The translations under genes and the position numbers were made by a program. Below, one piece after another: positions 18,175 through 25,810 of a stretch of DNA of 64,000 nt. The DNA lies in NCBI RefSeq assembly GCF_003046625.1, contig NZ_QAAD01000009.1, positions 116,508 through 180,507 on the forward strand, written 5' to 3'. The DNA is from Mangrovibacterium marinum (GTDB lineage Bacteria > Bacteroidota > Bacteroidia > Bacteroidales > Prolixibacteraceae). The notes under the pieces are model-generated. The model saw nothing but the letters and a program-made list of their open reading frames with translations. It did no database searches and was not told the origin of the DNA. Every line of letters begins with the position of its first letter. Position 1 is the stretch's first letter.

Positions 18175-18342
18175 CCATCGGCCAGATTTCTGATCCCATT
18201 GGATAGGGAACCCAGTCCATCGGCCGGATTTTTGACTTAATTGGCAGGGGGAAGCCTCCCATTGGCTGGATTTCTGACTTAATTGGCAGGGGAAAGCCTC
18301 CCATTGGCCAGTTTCCGGCTCCAACCGGGCAGGTGAGCCATC
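18175..18342. repeat. 42-bp minisatellite, four units
   Basis: Units begin at 18175, 18217, 18259 and 18301, exactly 42 bases apart, each starting CCATyGGCC/TGG. Units 2 and 3 are nearly identical; units 1 and 4 are more diverged. Because 42 is a multiple of 3, the minus strand stays open in two frames through the repeat (giving a 14-residue periodic peptide such as MGGFPLPIKSEIQP). I see no good start or ribosome-binding site, so I treat it as non-coding. It lies between the terminator of the TPR lipoprotein gene and the end of the SpoU methyltransferase gene. Confidence 0.85.
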
Positions 18343-18404
18343 CACAGAGCAGTCTGACCTGTTCGGGAAGGAACTTACCCCGACTCCGGATAAAAAAGAG
18401 AGAC

Positions 18405-18944
18405 TTAGGACTTAGCCCACTTCATCTTTTTAAAGATATCCCAAAGAACAATACCGGCGCTCACCGACACATTGAACGAGTGCTTGGTGCCAAATTGCGG
18501 AATTTCGATCGCTCCATCGCAAATATCCACTATTTTTTGCTGTACACCTTTCACCTCGTTGCCAAACACCAGGGCAACTTTTTCGTCGGTGGCGGGCGTA
18601 AAGTCGGGTAACAGGACGCTCCGATCGATTTGCTCGATGGCGTAAACGGTAAAACCCGCTTCTTTGAGCTTTGCAATGGCTTCTTCGGTATGTTCGAAGT
18701 ACTGCCAGTTCACCGTTTTCTCGGCATCCAGCGCTGTTTTGTGAATTTCTTTATTGGGTGGGGTGGCGGTAATGCCGCACAAATAAATCGAATCAACCAG
18801 CAGGGCATCCGATGTTCGGAAAAACGAGCCGATGTTGTTACAGCTTCGCACATTGTCCAGAACGACAACAAGCGGCATCTTCCCGGTTTGTTCGTATTCT
18901 TCCGCGTTCAATCGGTTTAGTTCGTGTGTTCGGAGTTTTCGCAT
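18405..18944 (-). CDS. SpoU/TrmH-family RNA 2'-O-methyltransferase
   Basis: A SPOUT-class, SAM-dependent methyltransferase acting on tRNA or rRNA ribose 2'-OH. It has 179 residues. The three family motifs are visible: motif 1 with NNIGSFFRT (N and R conserved), motif 2 LVFGNEVKGV, and motif 3 SFNVSVSAGI, which forms the trefoil-knot SAM site. It lacks the N-terminal substrate-binding domain of the longer RlmB-type enzymes, so it is closest to short TrmH/TrmL-like members. The target nucleotide cannot be read. It is transcribed on the same strand as arcA, 37 bases downstream. Confidence 0.88.
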   Translation of the reverse strand: MRKLRTHELNRLNAEEYEQTGKMPLVVVLDNVRSCNNIGSFFRTSDALLVDSIYLCGITATPPNKEIHKTALDAEKTVNWQYFEHTEEAIAKLKEAGFTVYAIEQIDRSVLLPDFTPATDEKVALVFGNEVKGVQQKIVDICDGAIEIPQFGTKHSFNVSVSAGIVLWDIFKKMKWAKS

Positions 18945-18981
18945 CGTTTTATATTTATACTGAAGAATGTTTATTGAGTGT

Positions 18982-20253
18982 TTACCAGTCGATGTTTTTT
19001 CGGCGGAAGGGCATGGTCATGCATCGGGCACCGCCACCACCGCGCGCCAATTCGGATCCGGCAATGGTTACCACGCATTTTTTGTTTGGCGGAATGATGG
19101 CCTTGCCGTCAATCAGATCCTGTGCTTTAAGCACTTCAAAGCCGTTTTTGTGCAGCTCGTTCACCGTGTTTACATTGCGCTCGTAGCCGATGACCTGTCC
19201 CGGGGCAATGGCAAAAAAGTTAGCGCCGCTGTGCCACTGTTCGCGTTCCATGGTCCAAATATCGTTTTTGCCGCCACAGCGAATTGGTTTCATGTCCATG
19301 CCAAGTAGTTGCAGGGCCTCCACCAGGTTCTTGCGTTCCGAAATTCGGGTCACTTCCCCATTTTCAACCTGAATGTGGATGGTGTGGAAGCGGTTTGTGC
19401 CCATAATCAGTGGTTCGTAAATCATGCAGGCATCGCGATCCAGAAAGGTGAAAACCATGTCCAGATGAATGAAGGACTCGGGTAAGTCGGGCAGCTCCTG
19501 AACGATGATATGGCGAATGGGCTCCTGACGTGCTTTGATGCTTTCGAGGATGAAGTCGATGCCCTGCGTAGATGTGCGCACGCCCGTCCCGATCACCAGA
19601 ACATCCTGGCGGGCAACCTGAAAGTCGCCGCCTTCAATTTTTATTTTCGTGTCGGCCTTCATCATCTCCGAACGCTCGGCATTGATTGTTTTACTTTCAA
19701 TCAAGGGATGATGGTTGAAAATGGCTTCCATGATGAGCGACTCGCGGTCGCGCACAGCATTGGCCATTTTGCCGATCACCACCTCGTCGCGAAAAGCCAT
19801 GGACGCATCGCGGGTGAATAAAAAGTTGTGCAACGGCCACAGGCTGAAGCGCTCCTGGCTCAGGTAGCGCGTCAGGTTGTTCCGCTTAATGGGAACTCCC
19901 TGTATGAGCTGACGAGCCAGCTCCGGACTTGTTAACCCCAGTAAGTCGGGTTGAATGTCGACTGCATTTTCGCGCAGGCAAATCTCGTTGATCAGGCTTC
20001 GCTTCACCGGCTCATCTTTCAGGATCTCGGCCAGCAGATCGGTCACCTCAAAGCAACGGCTCACCTTCGACAAAACGCCTTTCAGCTGTTGGTATTCCTG
20101 GCTGGCCACCGATAGGTTTAAGATGTCGCTGTACAGCGCTCGCTTGGCTGTTTCGGGGGTCATCTCCTCAACTTCGAGCCCCGGTGTATGAACAATTACG
20201 CCCTCGAGTTCCCCAAACTCGGAGGTAACGTTCACCTTCATTTTTTGATTCAT
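18982..20253 (-). CDS. arcA: Arginine deiminase
   Basis: This enzyme hydrolyses L-arginine to citrulline and ammonia. It has 423 residues. Guanidino-group-modifying enzyme landmarks are FLFTRDAS near 145, the EGGDFQV segment near 205, HLDMVFTFLDRD near 270, and the C-terminal RGGGGARCMTMP, in which C411 is the expected nucleophile. No ornithine carbamoyltransferase or carbamate kinase lies nearby, so the gene is not in an arcABC operon here. A -7 element at 20279-20286 reads TATCTTTG on the minus strand, about 26 bases before the start. The DUF4294 gene is divergently transcribed. Confidence 0.93.
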   Translation of the reverse strand: MNQKMKVNVTSEFGELEGVIVHTPGLEVEEMTPETAKRALYSDILNLSVASQEYQQLKGVLSKVSRCFEVTDLLAEILKDEPVKRSLINEICLRENAVDIQPDLLGLTSPELARQLIQGVPIKRNNLTRYLSQERFSLWPLHNFLFTRDASMAFRDEVVIGKMANAVRDRESLIMEAIFNHHPLIESKTINAERSEMMKADTKIKIEGGDFQVARQDVLVIGTGVRTSTQGIDFILESIKARQEPIRHIIVQELPDLPESFIHLDMVFTFLDRDACMIYEPLIMGTNRFHTIHIQVENGEVTRISERKNLVEALQLLGMDMKPIRCGGKNDIWTMEREQWHSGANFFAIAPGQVIGYERNVNTVNELHKNGFEVLKAQDLIDGKAIIPPNKKCVVTIAGSELARGGGGARCMTMPFRRKNIDW

Positions 20254-20278
20254 AAATAACCCTTTCTAATTTTTCATA

Positions 20279-20286
20279 CAAAGATA
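20279..20286 (-). promoter_or_regulatory. -7 promoter element for arcA
   Basis: The minus strand reads TATCTTTG, a TAnnTTTG match, about 26 bases before the arcA start codon. Confidence 0.5.
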
Positions 20287-20361
20287 ATAACTCGTTCCAA
20301 AGCAGAATCTTTGGTCCGCTGTTCGTTTTCGGCAAATAAGGCATTATCTTCGTTCAATGTC

Positions 20362-20949
20362 ATGAAGAGTTTAAGTTGTATGATCATTCTGTTGATGGCC
20401 TTTGTTGCGGGCGGGTTCGCGCAGCAGGCCGACACGGTTCACTACCTGAGCGGTGTAAAGGAAGGTGGCGATACAATACCTCATGTCAGTCTGGAGCCCA
20501 TTCCGGTTTTCCCCAGGCGGCATTTCAAAACCAAACGACTGGAACGAAAATACTGGCGGCTGGCCATGAAGGTGAAAAAGGTGTACCCCTACGCGCTGAA
20601 AGCGGCCGAGCTGATGGCCGAGTACGATGCCCGCTATCGCGCGTCCGACAGCCGGAAAACCCGCAAAGAATACCTTAAGGCAGCCGAAAAAGAGCTGTTT
20701 GATCAATATGGCGATCAGCTGAAAAAATTGTCGATATCGGAAGGGCGAATCCTGATAAAGCTGATTGACCGCGAGACCCGACATACTTCCTACGAACTGA
20801 TCAAGGATTTGAAAGGAGGCGTGTCGGCTTTCTTTTGGCAAGGCATTGCCCGGCTGTTTGGTAACGACCTGAAAGCCGAGTACGATCCGGTTGAAGAAGA
20901 CCGGATGATTGAGGAGATCATTTTGTTTATTGAAGCGGGGGTGATCTGA
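20362..20949 (+). CDS. DUF4294 family exported protein
   Basis: A 195-residue protein starting at ATG 20362 (MKSLSCMIILL); the 17 codons open upstream lack a family match. The N-terminal 20 residues form a signal peptide ending near GGFAQ, so the protein is periplasmic or outer-membrane-associated. The body, with ERKYWRLAMKVKKVYPYAL and the conserved LIKLIDRET and KGGVSAFFWQGIARLFG segments, is the DUF4294 signature, found in Bacteroidota and of unknown function. The stop overlaps the thpR start (TGATG), so the two genes are translationally coupled. An element TATCTTCG at 20345-20352 resembles a -7 box but lies too close to the start to be certain. Confidence 0.82.
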   Translation: MKSLSCMIILLMAFVAGGFAQQADTVHYLSGVKEGGDTIPHVSLEPIPVFPRRHFKTKRLERKYWRLAMKVKKVYPYALKAAELMAEYDARYRASDSRKTRKEYLKAAEKELFDQYGDQLKKLSISEGRILIKLIDRETRHTSYELIKDLKGGVSAFFWQGIARLFGNDLKAEYDPVEEDRMIEEIILFIEAGVI

Positions 20950-21506
20950 TGAAACGCATTTTCCTGGCCATCGATGCCGCCTTGTCCGAGGCTTGTCAGT
21001 GTCGCATTCAGCAATTGAAGACCGAACTGCGTGATGAACGGATCCGTTGGGTGAAGCCCCGGAATTATCACCTGACGCTTCATTTTTTCGGAATGATGGC
21101 GCCCGATGATGAAGCCAGGCTTGTTGGGCTGCTCGGCGATTTTGCGGCTACCAGGCATGCCTTGACGGTGGAGCTGGGGCATTTATCGTTCTTCAAAAAA
21201 GCGAAGCAACCGCAGGTGCTTTTTGTGGATGTGGAACAGGTCGGTGAGCTAAAAGCACTGGTGGCCGACATGCAGCATCGCTTGGTGGAGGCGGGGTTCA
21301 TCGAGGCTCCGAAATCTTTTCGGCCGCATTTGACCATTGCCCGCATGAAGAAGATTGAAAACATGGCGCAGCTTTTAAGTGCCGTGAGCGAAATGGGCGA
21401 TTTGCCCCGCCAACAGCTGCACGTCGACCGGATGGTGTTGTACGAGAGTATCCAGACAGCCCAAGGAGCCGAATACCGGGCCATTCAATCTTTTCCGCTA
21501 TCCTGA
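20949..21506 (+). CDS. thpR: RNA 2',3'-cyclic phosphodiesterase
   Basis: A 2H-phosphoesterase family protein (LigT/ThpR) that opens 2',3'-cyclic phosphates on RNA. It has 185 residues. Both catalytic HxTx motifs are present: HLTL at 41-44 and HLTI at 127-130. The N-terminal KRIFLAID strand is typical. Its ATG overlaps the DUF4294 stop by one base. Its own stop codon is the first base of a palindromic terminator shared with the convergent glycosyltransferase gene. Substrate in the cell is unknown; tRNA end repair is a common suggestion. Confidence 0.9.
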   Translation: MKRIFLAIDAALSEACQCRIQQLKTELRDERIRWVKPRNYHLTLHFFGMMAPDDEARLVGLLGDFAATRHALTVELGHLSFFKKAKQPQVLFVDVEQVGELKALVADMQHRLVEAGFIEAPKSFRPHLTIARMKKIENMAQLLSAVSEMGDLPRQQLHVDRMVLYESIQTAQGAEYRAIQSFPLS

Positions 21507-21525
21507 GCCTGCCCGGCAGGCTTTT
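21506..21525. terminator. Bidirectional terminator between thpR and the sugar-phosphate transferase gene
   Basis: A perfect 8-bp stem (21506-21513 with 21515-21522) around a single C, followed by T residues on the plus strand. It overlaps the thpR stop codon and abuts the opposite gene's stop at 21524. Confidence 0.55.
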
Positions 21526-22933
21526 ATTTCCCTTTGGCACTGAACAATTCAAGGGTGCTGTAAATCATTATTTTGAAATCGAGATACAACGATGCGTTTT
21601 TCAGGTATACCAGGTCGTAGGGGAGGCGTTCAAGCATCTGATCGATATTTGAAGCATAACCGTACTTAATTTGTCCCCAGCTGGTGATGCCCGGGCGCAC
21701 CTTGTGCAGGAGTCCGTATTGGGGCGCTTTGGCTACCAGTTGCTCAATAAAATACCGGCGTTCGGGGCGCGGGCCAACAAGCGACATCTGCCCCATGATC
21801 ACGTTGATGAACTGAGGAATTTCATCCAGATGGGTTTTGCGTAAAAACCGACCAACGGTCGTTATTCGGGGGTCGTTGGTCGACGATAGCTGAGGCCCTT
21901 TGACTTCAGCATCGCATACCATCGTCCGAAATTTGAAAATCCGGAACTCTTTTCCGAAGCGTCCCACCCGGTTCTGTGCATAAATAACCGGACCGTGCGA
22001 ATCTATTTTTATAGCGATGGCAATTGCCAGCGACAAGGGAGCGAACAGCAGGAGGCCGAACGCAGAGAAAATCACATCGCATAATCGCTTTACATTCATG
22101 GCCCAGGCAGGCATAATGCCATTGGATATCTTAAAAAGTGGCAGCCCGTAAAGGTTGTTGGTTTTTTGTGCCCCCGAGAGCAGGTCGTACAGGTCGGGGA
22201 TTCCCCAAACCGTTAGCTTGAAGCGCTGCAGAAGAATAAGTAGTCTGCTGAGTAAATTATGCTCCGAGGAGGCGATGGTGACAATCACCTCTTCAATCTT
22301 GTATTTCTCAATGACGGAAGGTATTTCGGCCATTCCTCCTAAATAGGGCAGGTGTTGTTTCAAGGGCGATTGCTGCTGCGGATCGAGTTCAACATAGCCC
22401 ACCAGTAGGTTGCCCGAGGGGTTCTCCTGATTGTTCAGATGATGGAAAAGCTCGACAGCCTTTTCGTCGCCCCCGACGATCAATGTGTTGAACCCGAATT
22501 GTCGCTGATGGATTTTGCGCGTGATCCGGCTGGTTTGCATGATCCTGAAAAAATAAGTGATGCCAAATTGCAGGGAAAACAGCACCAGGAAAAGTTTCAG
22601 AAAATTCAGGTGGCCGGGAAATTTGTCGTTCAAAACCAGCAGGAAAAATAAAATAACCGAACCCCAAAGTGTGGTGAAGAAGGTTTGCGAAAGCTCGATC
22701 AGCCGCGATTTTCGGAAAATGTTGTCGTAGTAGCCGGTGATAAAGTAAACCAAGATCCAGCAGAAAGGAAGAATAACCATCGGAAGGTAGCAATCCGGCT
22801 GGCTTGTTAGTTCAGCAGTGGGTAGCGGTGTTTCGCCCGCACGATTGTTATACAAATAAAAAAGAATCCAGCTGGAGCAGGCGGCTAAGGCATCAAAGGT
22901 CAGGTAGCTTAATACGGTTTTCGTCTTGTTCAT
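21524..22933 (-). CDS. Polyprenyl-phosphate sugar-1-phosphate transferase (WcaJ/WbaP type)
   Basis: This protein probably transfers a sugar-1-phosphate to undecaprenyl phosphate to start exopolysaccharide or O-antigen units. At 469 residues it has the long form: about four to five N-terminal membrane helices (to about 125), a central CoA-binding-like Rossmann region around 145-240 (FNTLIVGGDEKAVEL), and a C-terminal catalytic bacterial sugar transferase domain from about 275, with GPVIYAQNRVGRFGKEF, IFKFRTM, KTHLDEIPQFINV and MSLVGPRPE. It is a lone minus-strand gene with no polysaccharide cluster adjacent. The sugar is not identifiable; glucose or galactose are the usual ones. Confidence 0.9.
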   Translation of the reverse strand: MNKTKTVLSYLTFDALAACSSWILFYLYNNRAGETPLPTAELTSQPDCYLPMVILPFCWILVYFITGYYDNIFRKSRLIELSQTFFTTLWGSVILFFLLVLNDKFPGHLNFLKLFLVLFSLQFGITYFFRIMQTSRITRKIHQRQFGFNTLIVGGDEKAVELFHHLNNQENPSGNLLVGYVELDPQQQSPLKQHLPYLGGMAEIPSVIEKYKIEEVIVTIASSEHNLLSRLLILLQRFKLTVWGIPDLYDLLSGAQKTNNLYGLPLFKISNGIMPAWAMNVKRLCDVIFSAFGLLLFAPLSLAIAIAIKIDSHGPVIYAQNRVGRFGKEFRIFKFRTMVCDAEVKGPQLSSTNDPRITTVGRFLRKTHLDEIPQFINVIMGQMSLVGPRPERRYFIEQLVAKAPQYGLLHKVRPGITSWGQIKYGYASNIDQMLERLPYDLVYLKNASLYLDFKIMIYSTLELFSAKGK

Positions 22934-23210
22934 TCCGGAGGTGAAGATAGGTAACTTTTCAGATCAAATTAAGAACGATGATCTACAGCATAAAGTATTC
23001 GGTAAATCGTTTTATCTCTTTTTAGAGCTGAATTTGTACGCTGAAATATGCCGGTAAAATGTCGTTCCGCTTCAGCGGGATTGCCGTCCGATAAAAATAA
23101 CGTGAATTTCCCTTCGTGAGGGAGGGCCAGGGTGGGTACATTAGATAGAAGGTAAATGCAGAAGGGACTTTCACAGAAACAAGGGGTATAATTTCAACTA
23201 TAAATCGGAA

Positions 23211-24047
23211 TTACGAGAACTGTTTGCCAGCGAAGTTGGTCTTTTGCTGAAAGCTGCGGAAAATTTGTTGCGCCTGTTGCAGCTGTGTCAGGTTGAGGAC
23301 GACTGCCGGTTTCTTGCGAATGTTGTTGATCAAGTTGCTGATGGCATTGTACTCAGTTTCCCTGCAAGCGTTGAAGTAGTTGGAATCTGTTTTGACCCGG
23401 AGGGGCTTCATGTCCGGACTAAAGAGTTCAATGCCGGTATCCTTCTCCCTGAAGTGCTTCGAGAGTAAGATTCGGGCAATCGACCCGGAATGAAAGGCGA
23501 GCCTTGCTTCCAGAATGCTCAGCCCTTCGGCGTCAGCGAAGGTCATTGAATCGGTTTTTCGACAATCGCCTTGATCCAGCCAAACAAGCATCAACAGAAG
23601 CTGGAAGAAGGCGTCGGCAGTTAGCTGATCATCTGCTGCCGAAAGCCGGATGTTTGCTAAAAACGGAGCCTTTACCAAAGGGATTGCTTTCAAAATTTGC
23701 TTGTTGAAAAGCAAGGGTACTGCCAGTTGGATGCTTGTATCCGCCTCCTGCGATAAACGGATTAATTCGTTGAATTGCTGTTCGTTGAGTTTCGGAAGTT
23801 GGCTGAAATACAAATTGTTGCGGTTGCGTAATGCTAATTTGATCAAATCGAAGGAGGGACTTAGCTGGTCGAAGTAAGTCAGCTCGGAGGCCCGGATGAT
23901 TGACTCGGCCTGTGCGTGCAGCATGTGTTCCGACAGCTGGTTGTAACCCGACAGAAAGTCTTTTACTTGCAGTTCTTTAAGTTGTCCGAGTCGATTGCTC
24001 AGCTCGGGGTTGAAGGCATCGGCCGATATAATCGCGGTTTTGATCAT
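23211..24047 (-). CDS. Unknown protein with faint Gfo/Idh/MocA oxidoreductase resemblance
   Basis: A 278-residue soluble protein. Residues about 70-115 (an alpha-beta-alpha stretch with LPKLNEQQFNELIRLSQEA then IQLAVPLLFN) recall the part of Gfo/Idh/MocA dehydrogenases around the catalytic EKP and the following helix. Here the EKP motif is replaced by QLPK, and no N-terminal GxGxxG nucleotide motif is present. It could be a degenerate, non-catalytic member or an unrelated protein. It is flanked by non-coding DNA at 22934-23210 and by pcm on the other strand. The open frame, AT-rich upstream region and normal codon use support it as a real gene. Confidence 0.55.
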   Translation of the reverse strand: MIKTAIISADAFNPELSNRLGQLKELQVKDFLSGYNQLSEHMLHAQAESIIRASELTYFDQLSPSFDLIKLALRNRNNLYFSQLPKLNEQQFNELIRLSQEADTSIQLAVPLLFNKQILKAIPLVKAPFLANIRLSAADDQLTADAFFQLLLMLVWLDQGDCRKTDSMTFADAEGLSILEARLAFHSGSIARILLSKHFREKDTGIELFSPDMKPLRVKTDSNYFNACRETEYNAISNLINNIRKKPAVVLNLTQLQQAQQIFRSFQQKTNFAGKQFS

Positions 24048-24186
24048 GCTCCAAATTAGAAATAAAAAGCTACTTTAAAGCGCTGGAGAAGGGGCAACTT
24101 TTCAACCGGGCGCCGTTGATAATGTTCGCCTTTTAGGAGGGGCTACTACACAATTTATTTATTTTTATACCCAAAAAATTGACGAA

Positions 24187-24837
24187 ATGAACCCGCTGGA
24201 TACGCTGAGACATCAGGGATTGAGAAAAAGACTTGTTGAAGGATTAAAAATCAAAGGGATAAAGGATGAAAAGGTTTTGAATGCTATCTCGAGAGTGCCC
24301 CGGCACTTGTTCATGGATAGCGGTTTTATTCAGTTTGCCTATAAAGATCAGGCATTTCCGATCGGTGCCGGACAAACCATTTCGCAGCCTTATACCGTCG
24401 CTTTTCAAACCTGCTTGTTGCAGCTTAAGCCGCACGATAAGGTGCTCGAGGTGGGCACCGGCTCGGGCTACCAGGCTGCTGTGCTGCTCGAAATGGGCGT
24501 AAATGTGTTTACCATCGAACGGCAGCGCGAGTTGTACCTGAAGGTGCAGCAGTTGCTGCCACAGCTGGGCTATTTCCCAAAATTTTTTTACGGCGATGGC
24601 TACAAAGGGCTGCCAACCTATGGCCCCTTTGACAAGATTATTGTGACAGCAGGAGCACCGTTTATCCCCGAAGATTTGTTGCAGCAATTGGTCATCGGCG
24701 GGCGTTTGGTCATTCCGCTGGGCCCAACCGACCAGCAAATAATGACGGTGGTTACCCGTGTTTCGGAGATCGAGTATAAAAAGGAAACCCATGGAACATT
24801 TGTGTTTGTTCCGCTGTTGAAAGGGACAGAACAGTAG
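24187..24837 (+). CDS. pcm: Protein-L-isoaspartate O-methyltransferase
   Basis: A SAM-dependent repair enzyme that methylates isoaspartyl residues in damaged proteins. It has 216 residues. The family N-terminal region (VLNAISRVPRHLFM), the substrate segment QTISQPYTVAFQT and the SAM motif I (VLEVGTGSGYQAAVL) at about 93-107 are all clear, followed by motif KIIVTAGAP. It is cytoplasmic. The gene stands alone, with about 190 bases of apparently empty DNA (24838-25025) before the metallo-hydrolase. Confidence 0.95.
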   Translation: MNPLDTLRHQGLRKRLVEGLKIKGIKDEKVLNAISRVPRHLFMDSGFIQFAYKDQAFPIGAGQTISQPYTVAFQTCLLQLKPHDKVLEVGTGSGYQAAVLLEMGVNVFTIERQRELYLKVQQLLPQLGYFPKFFYGDGYKGLPTYGPFDKIIVTAGAPFIPEDLLQQLVIGGRLVIPLGPTDQQIMTVVTRVSEIEYKKETHGTFVFVPLLKGTEQ

Positions 24838-25025
24838 GGCTGGAAGATACCTGAGAAAGTCTGATGCTATGACATGTAGAGGTCGAGGCTAACGGCTGTT
24901 TGCTGGTGTTTTTTCAAGCAGAACCTGGTCATTGGGAAGCCGGCAGTTTGTTGCTCGTAAGCGGGGCTTTGTTTTTTGGGGCGATGCAGGTTTCTGTATG
25001 CCGATTTTTTGATTAATATTTAAGC

Positions 25026-25664
25026 ATGATACAAGTTAAGAAGTTTACATTCAACCCGATTCAGGAAAATACATACCTGTTGTACGACGAAACGGGTGAG
25101 TGCATCATTGTGGATGCAGGTTGTTATTTCGACTACGAACAAAAGGAATTGACCGACTTTGTGGAGCAAAATCAATTAACGCCGGTTAAGCTGGTGAATA
25201 CGCATTGCCACCTGGACCATATTTTCGGGGTTAGCTTTTGCCGCAGTAAGTACAATATTCCATTTTTGGCTCATCAGGACGATGCCTTTTTGGTGGACGA
25301 GATTGTGGCCCACGGCGAACGTTTTGGCATTCCAACAGAGCCGGTGGACGGTCCCGATGGCTTTATCGATGAGCAGGATGAAATTCAGTTCGGCAATTCA
25401 AGCCTAAAAGTAATTCATGTTCCCGGGCATGCTCCCGGACATCTGGTGTTGCACAGTCCCGAGCAAAATTTTTTGTTGGCTGGCGATGTGCTGTTTTACG
25501 GAAGCATAGGACGGACTGATTTGCCCAAAGGAAACTATGAGCAGCTGATTTCCAATATTCAGCAGAAGCTCCTGGTGTTGCCCGACGAAACGGTGGTGTA
25601 CAGCGGACATGGGCCGGAAACCAGCATTGGTTTCGAGAAAAAGTCGAACCCGTTTTTAAGTTAA
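25026..25664 (+). CDS. MBL-fold metallo-hydrolase (glyoxalase II-like)
   Basis: A 212-residue beta-lactamase-fold hydrolase. The metal motif HxHxDH is present as H60, H62, D64 and H65 (NTHCHLDHIFG). Further metal ligands follow: the His in HVPGHAPGHL near 139, the Asp in LLAGDVLFYG near 158 and the His in YSGHGPETSIG near 199. This arrangement matches the YcbL-type glyoxalase II-like branch, which may hydrolyse S-lactoylglutathione or other thioesters, or carry out persulfide chemistry. The substrate is uncertain. The 146 bases to gcvP show no terminator. Confidence 0.88.
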   Translation: MIQVKKFTFNPIQENTYLLYDETGECIIVDAGCYFDYEQKELTDFVEQNQLTPVKLVNTHCHLDHIFGVSFCRSKYNIPFLAHQDDAFLVDEIVAHGERFGIPTEPVDGPDGFIDEQDEIQFGNSSLKVIHVPGHAPGHLVLHSPEQNFLLAGDVLFYGSIGRTDLPKGNYEQLISNIQQKLLVLPDETVVYSGHGPETSIGFEKKSNPFLS

Positions 25665-25810
25665 AACGGCAACGATGAAGTTTCGATTCCCCCGGGTCTT
25701 CCCGGTATGAGGGGCTGGAAGGGATTAAGTACGGTAAAAAATCATTTTTTCCGCTGTTTCTTCGAGCTAATATTGGAGCACTCTTATTATCGATTAAAAA
25801 ATTAGCAAGC

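Noticed and set aside
18068..18345. Two overlapping minus-strand frames across the 42-bp minisatellite
   Set aside because: Openness is explained by a repeat length divisible by three; both run into the terminator at 18055-18093 and have no credible start. Kept as a repeat, with the coding possibility noted as a finding.
21506..21525. Rho-independent terminator only for thpR
   Set aside because: The dyad is symmetric and lies between two convergent stops, so assigning it to one strand was not justified; annotated as bidirectional.
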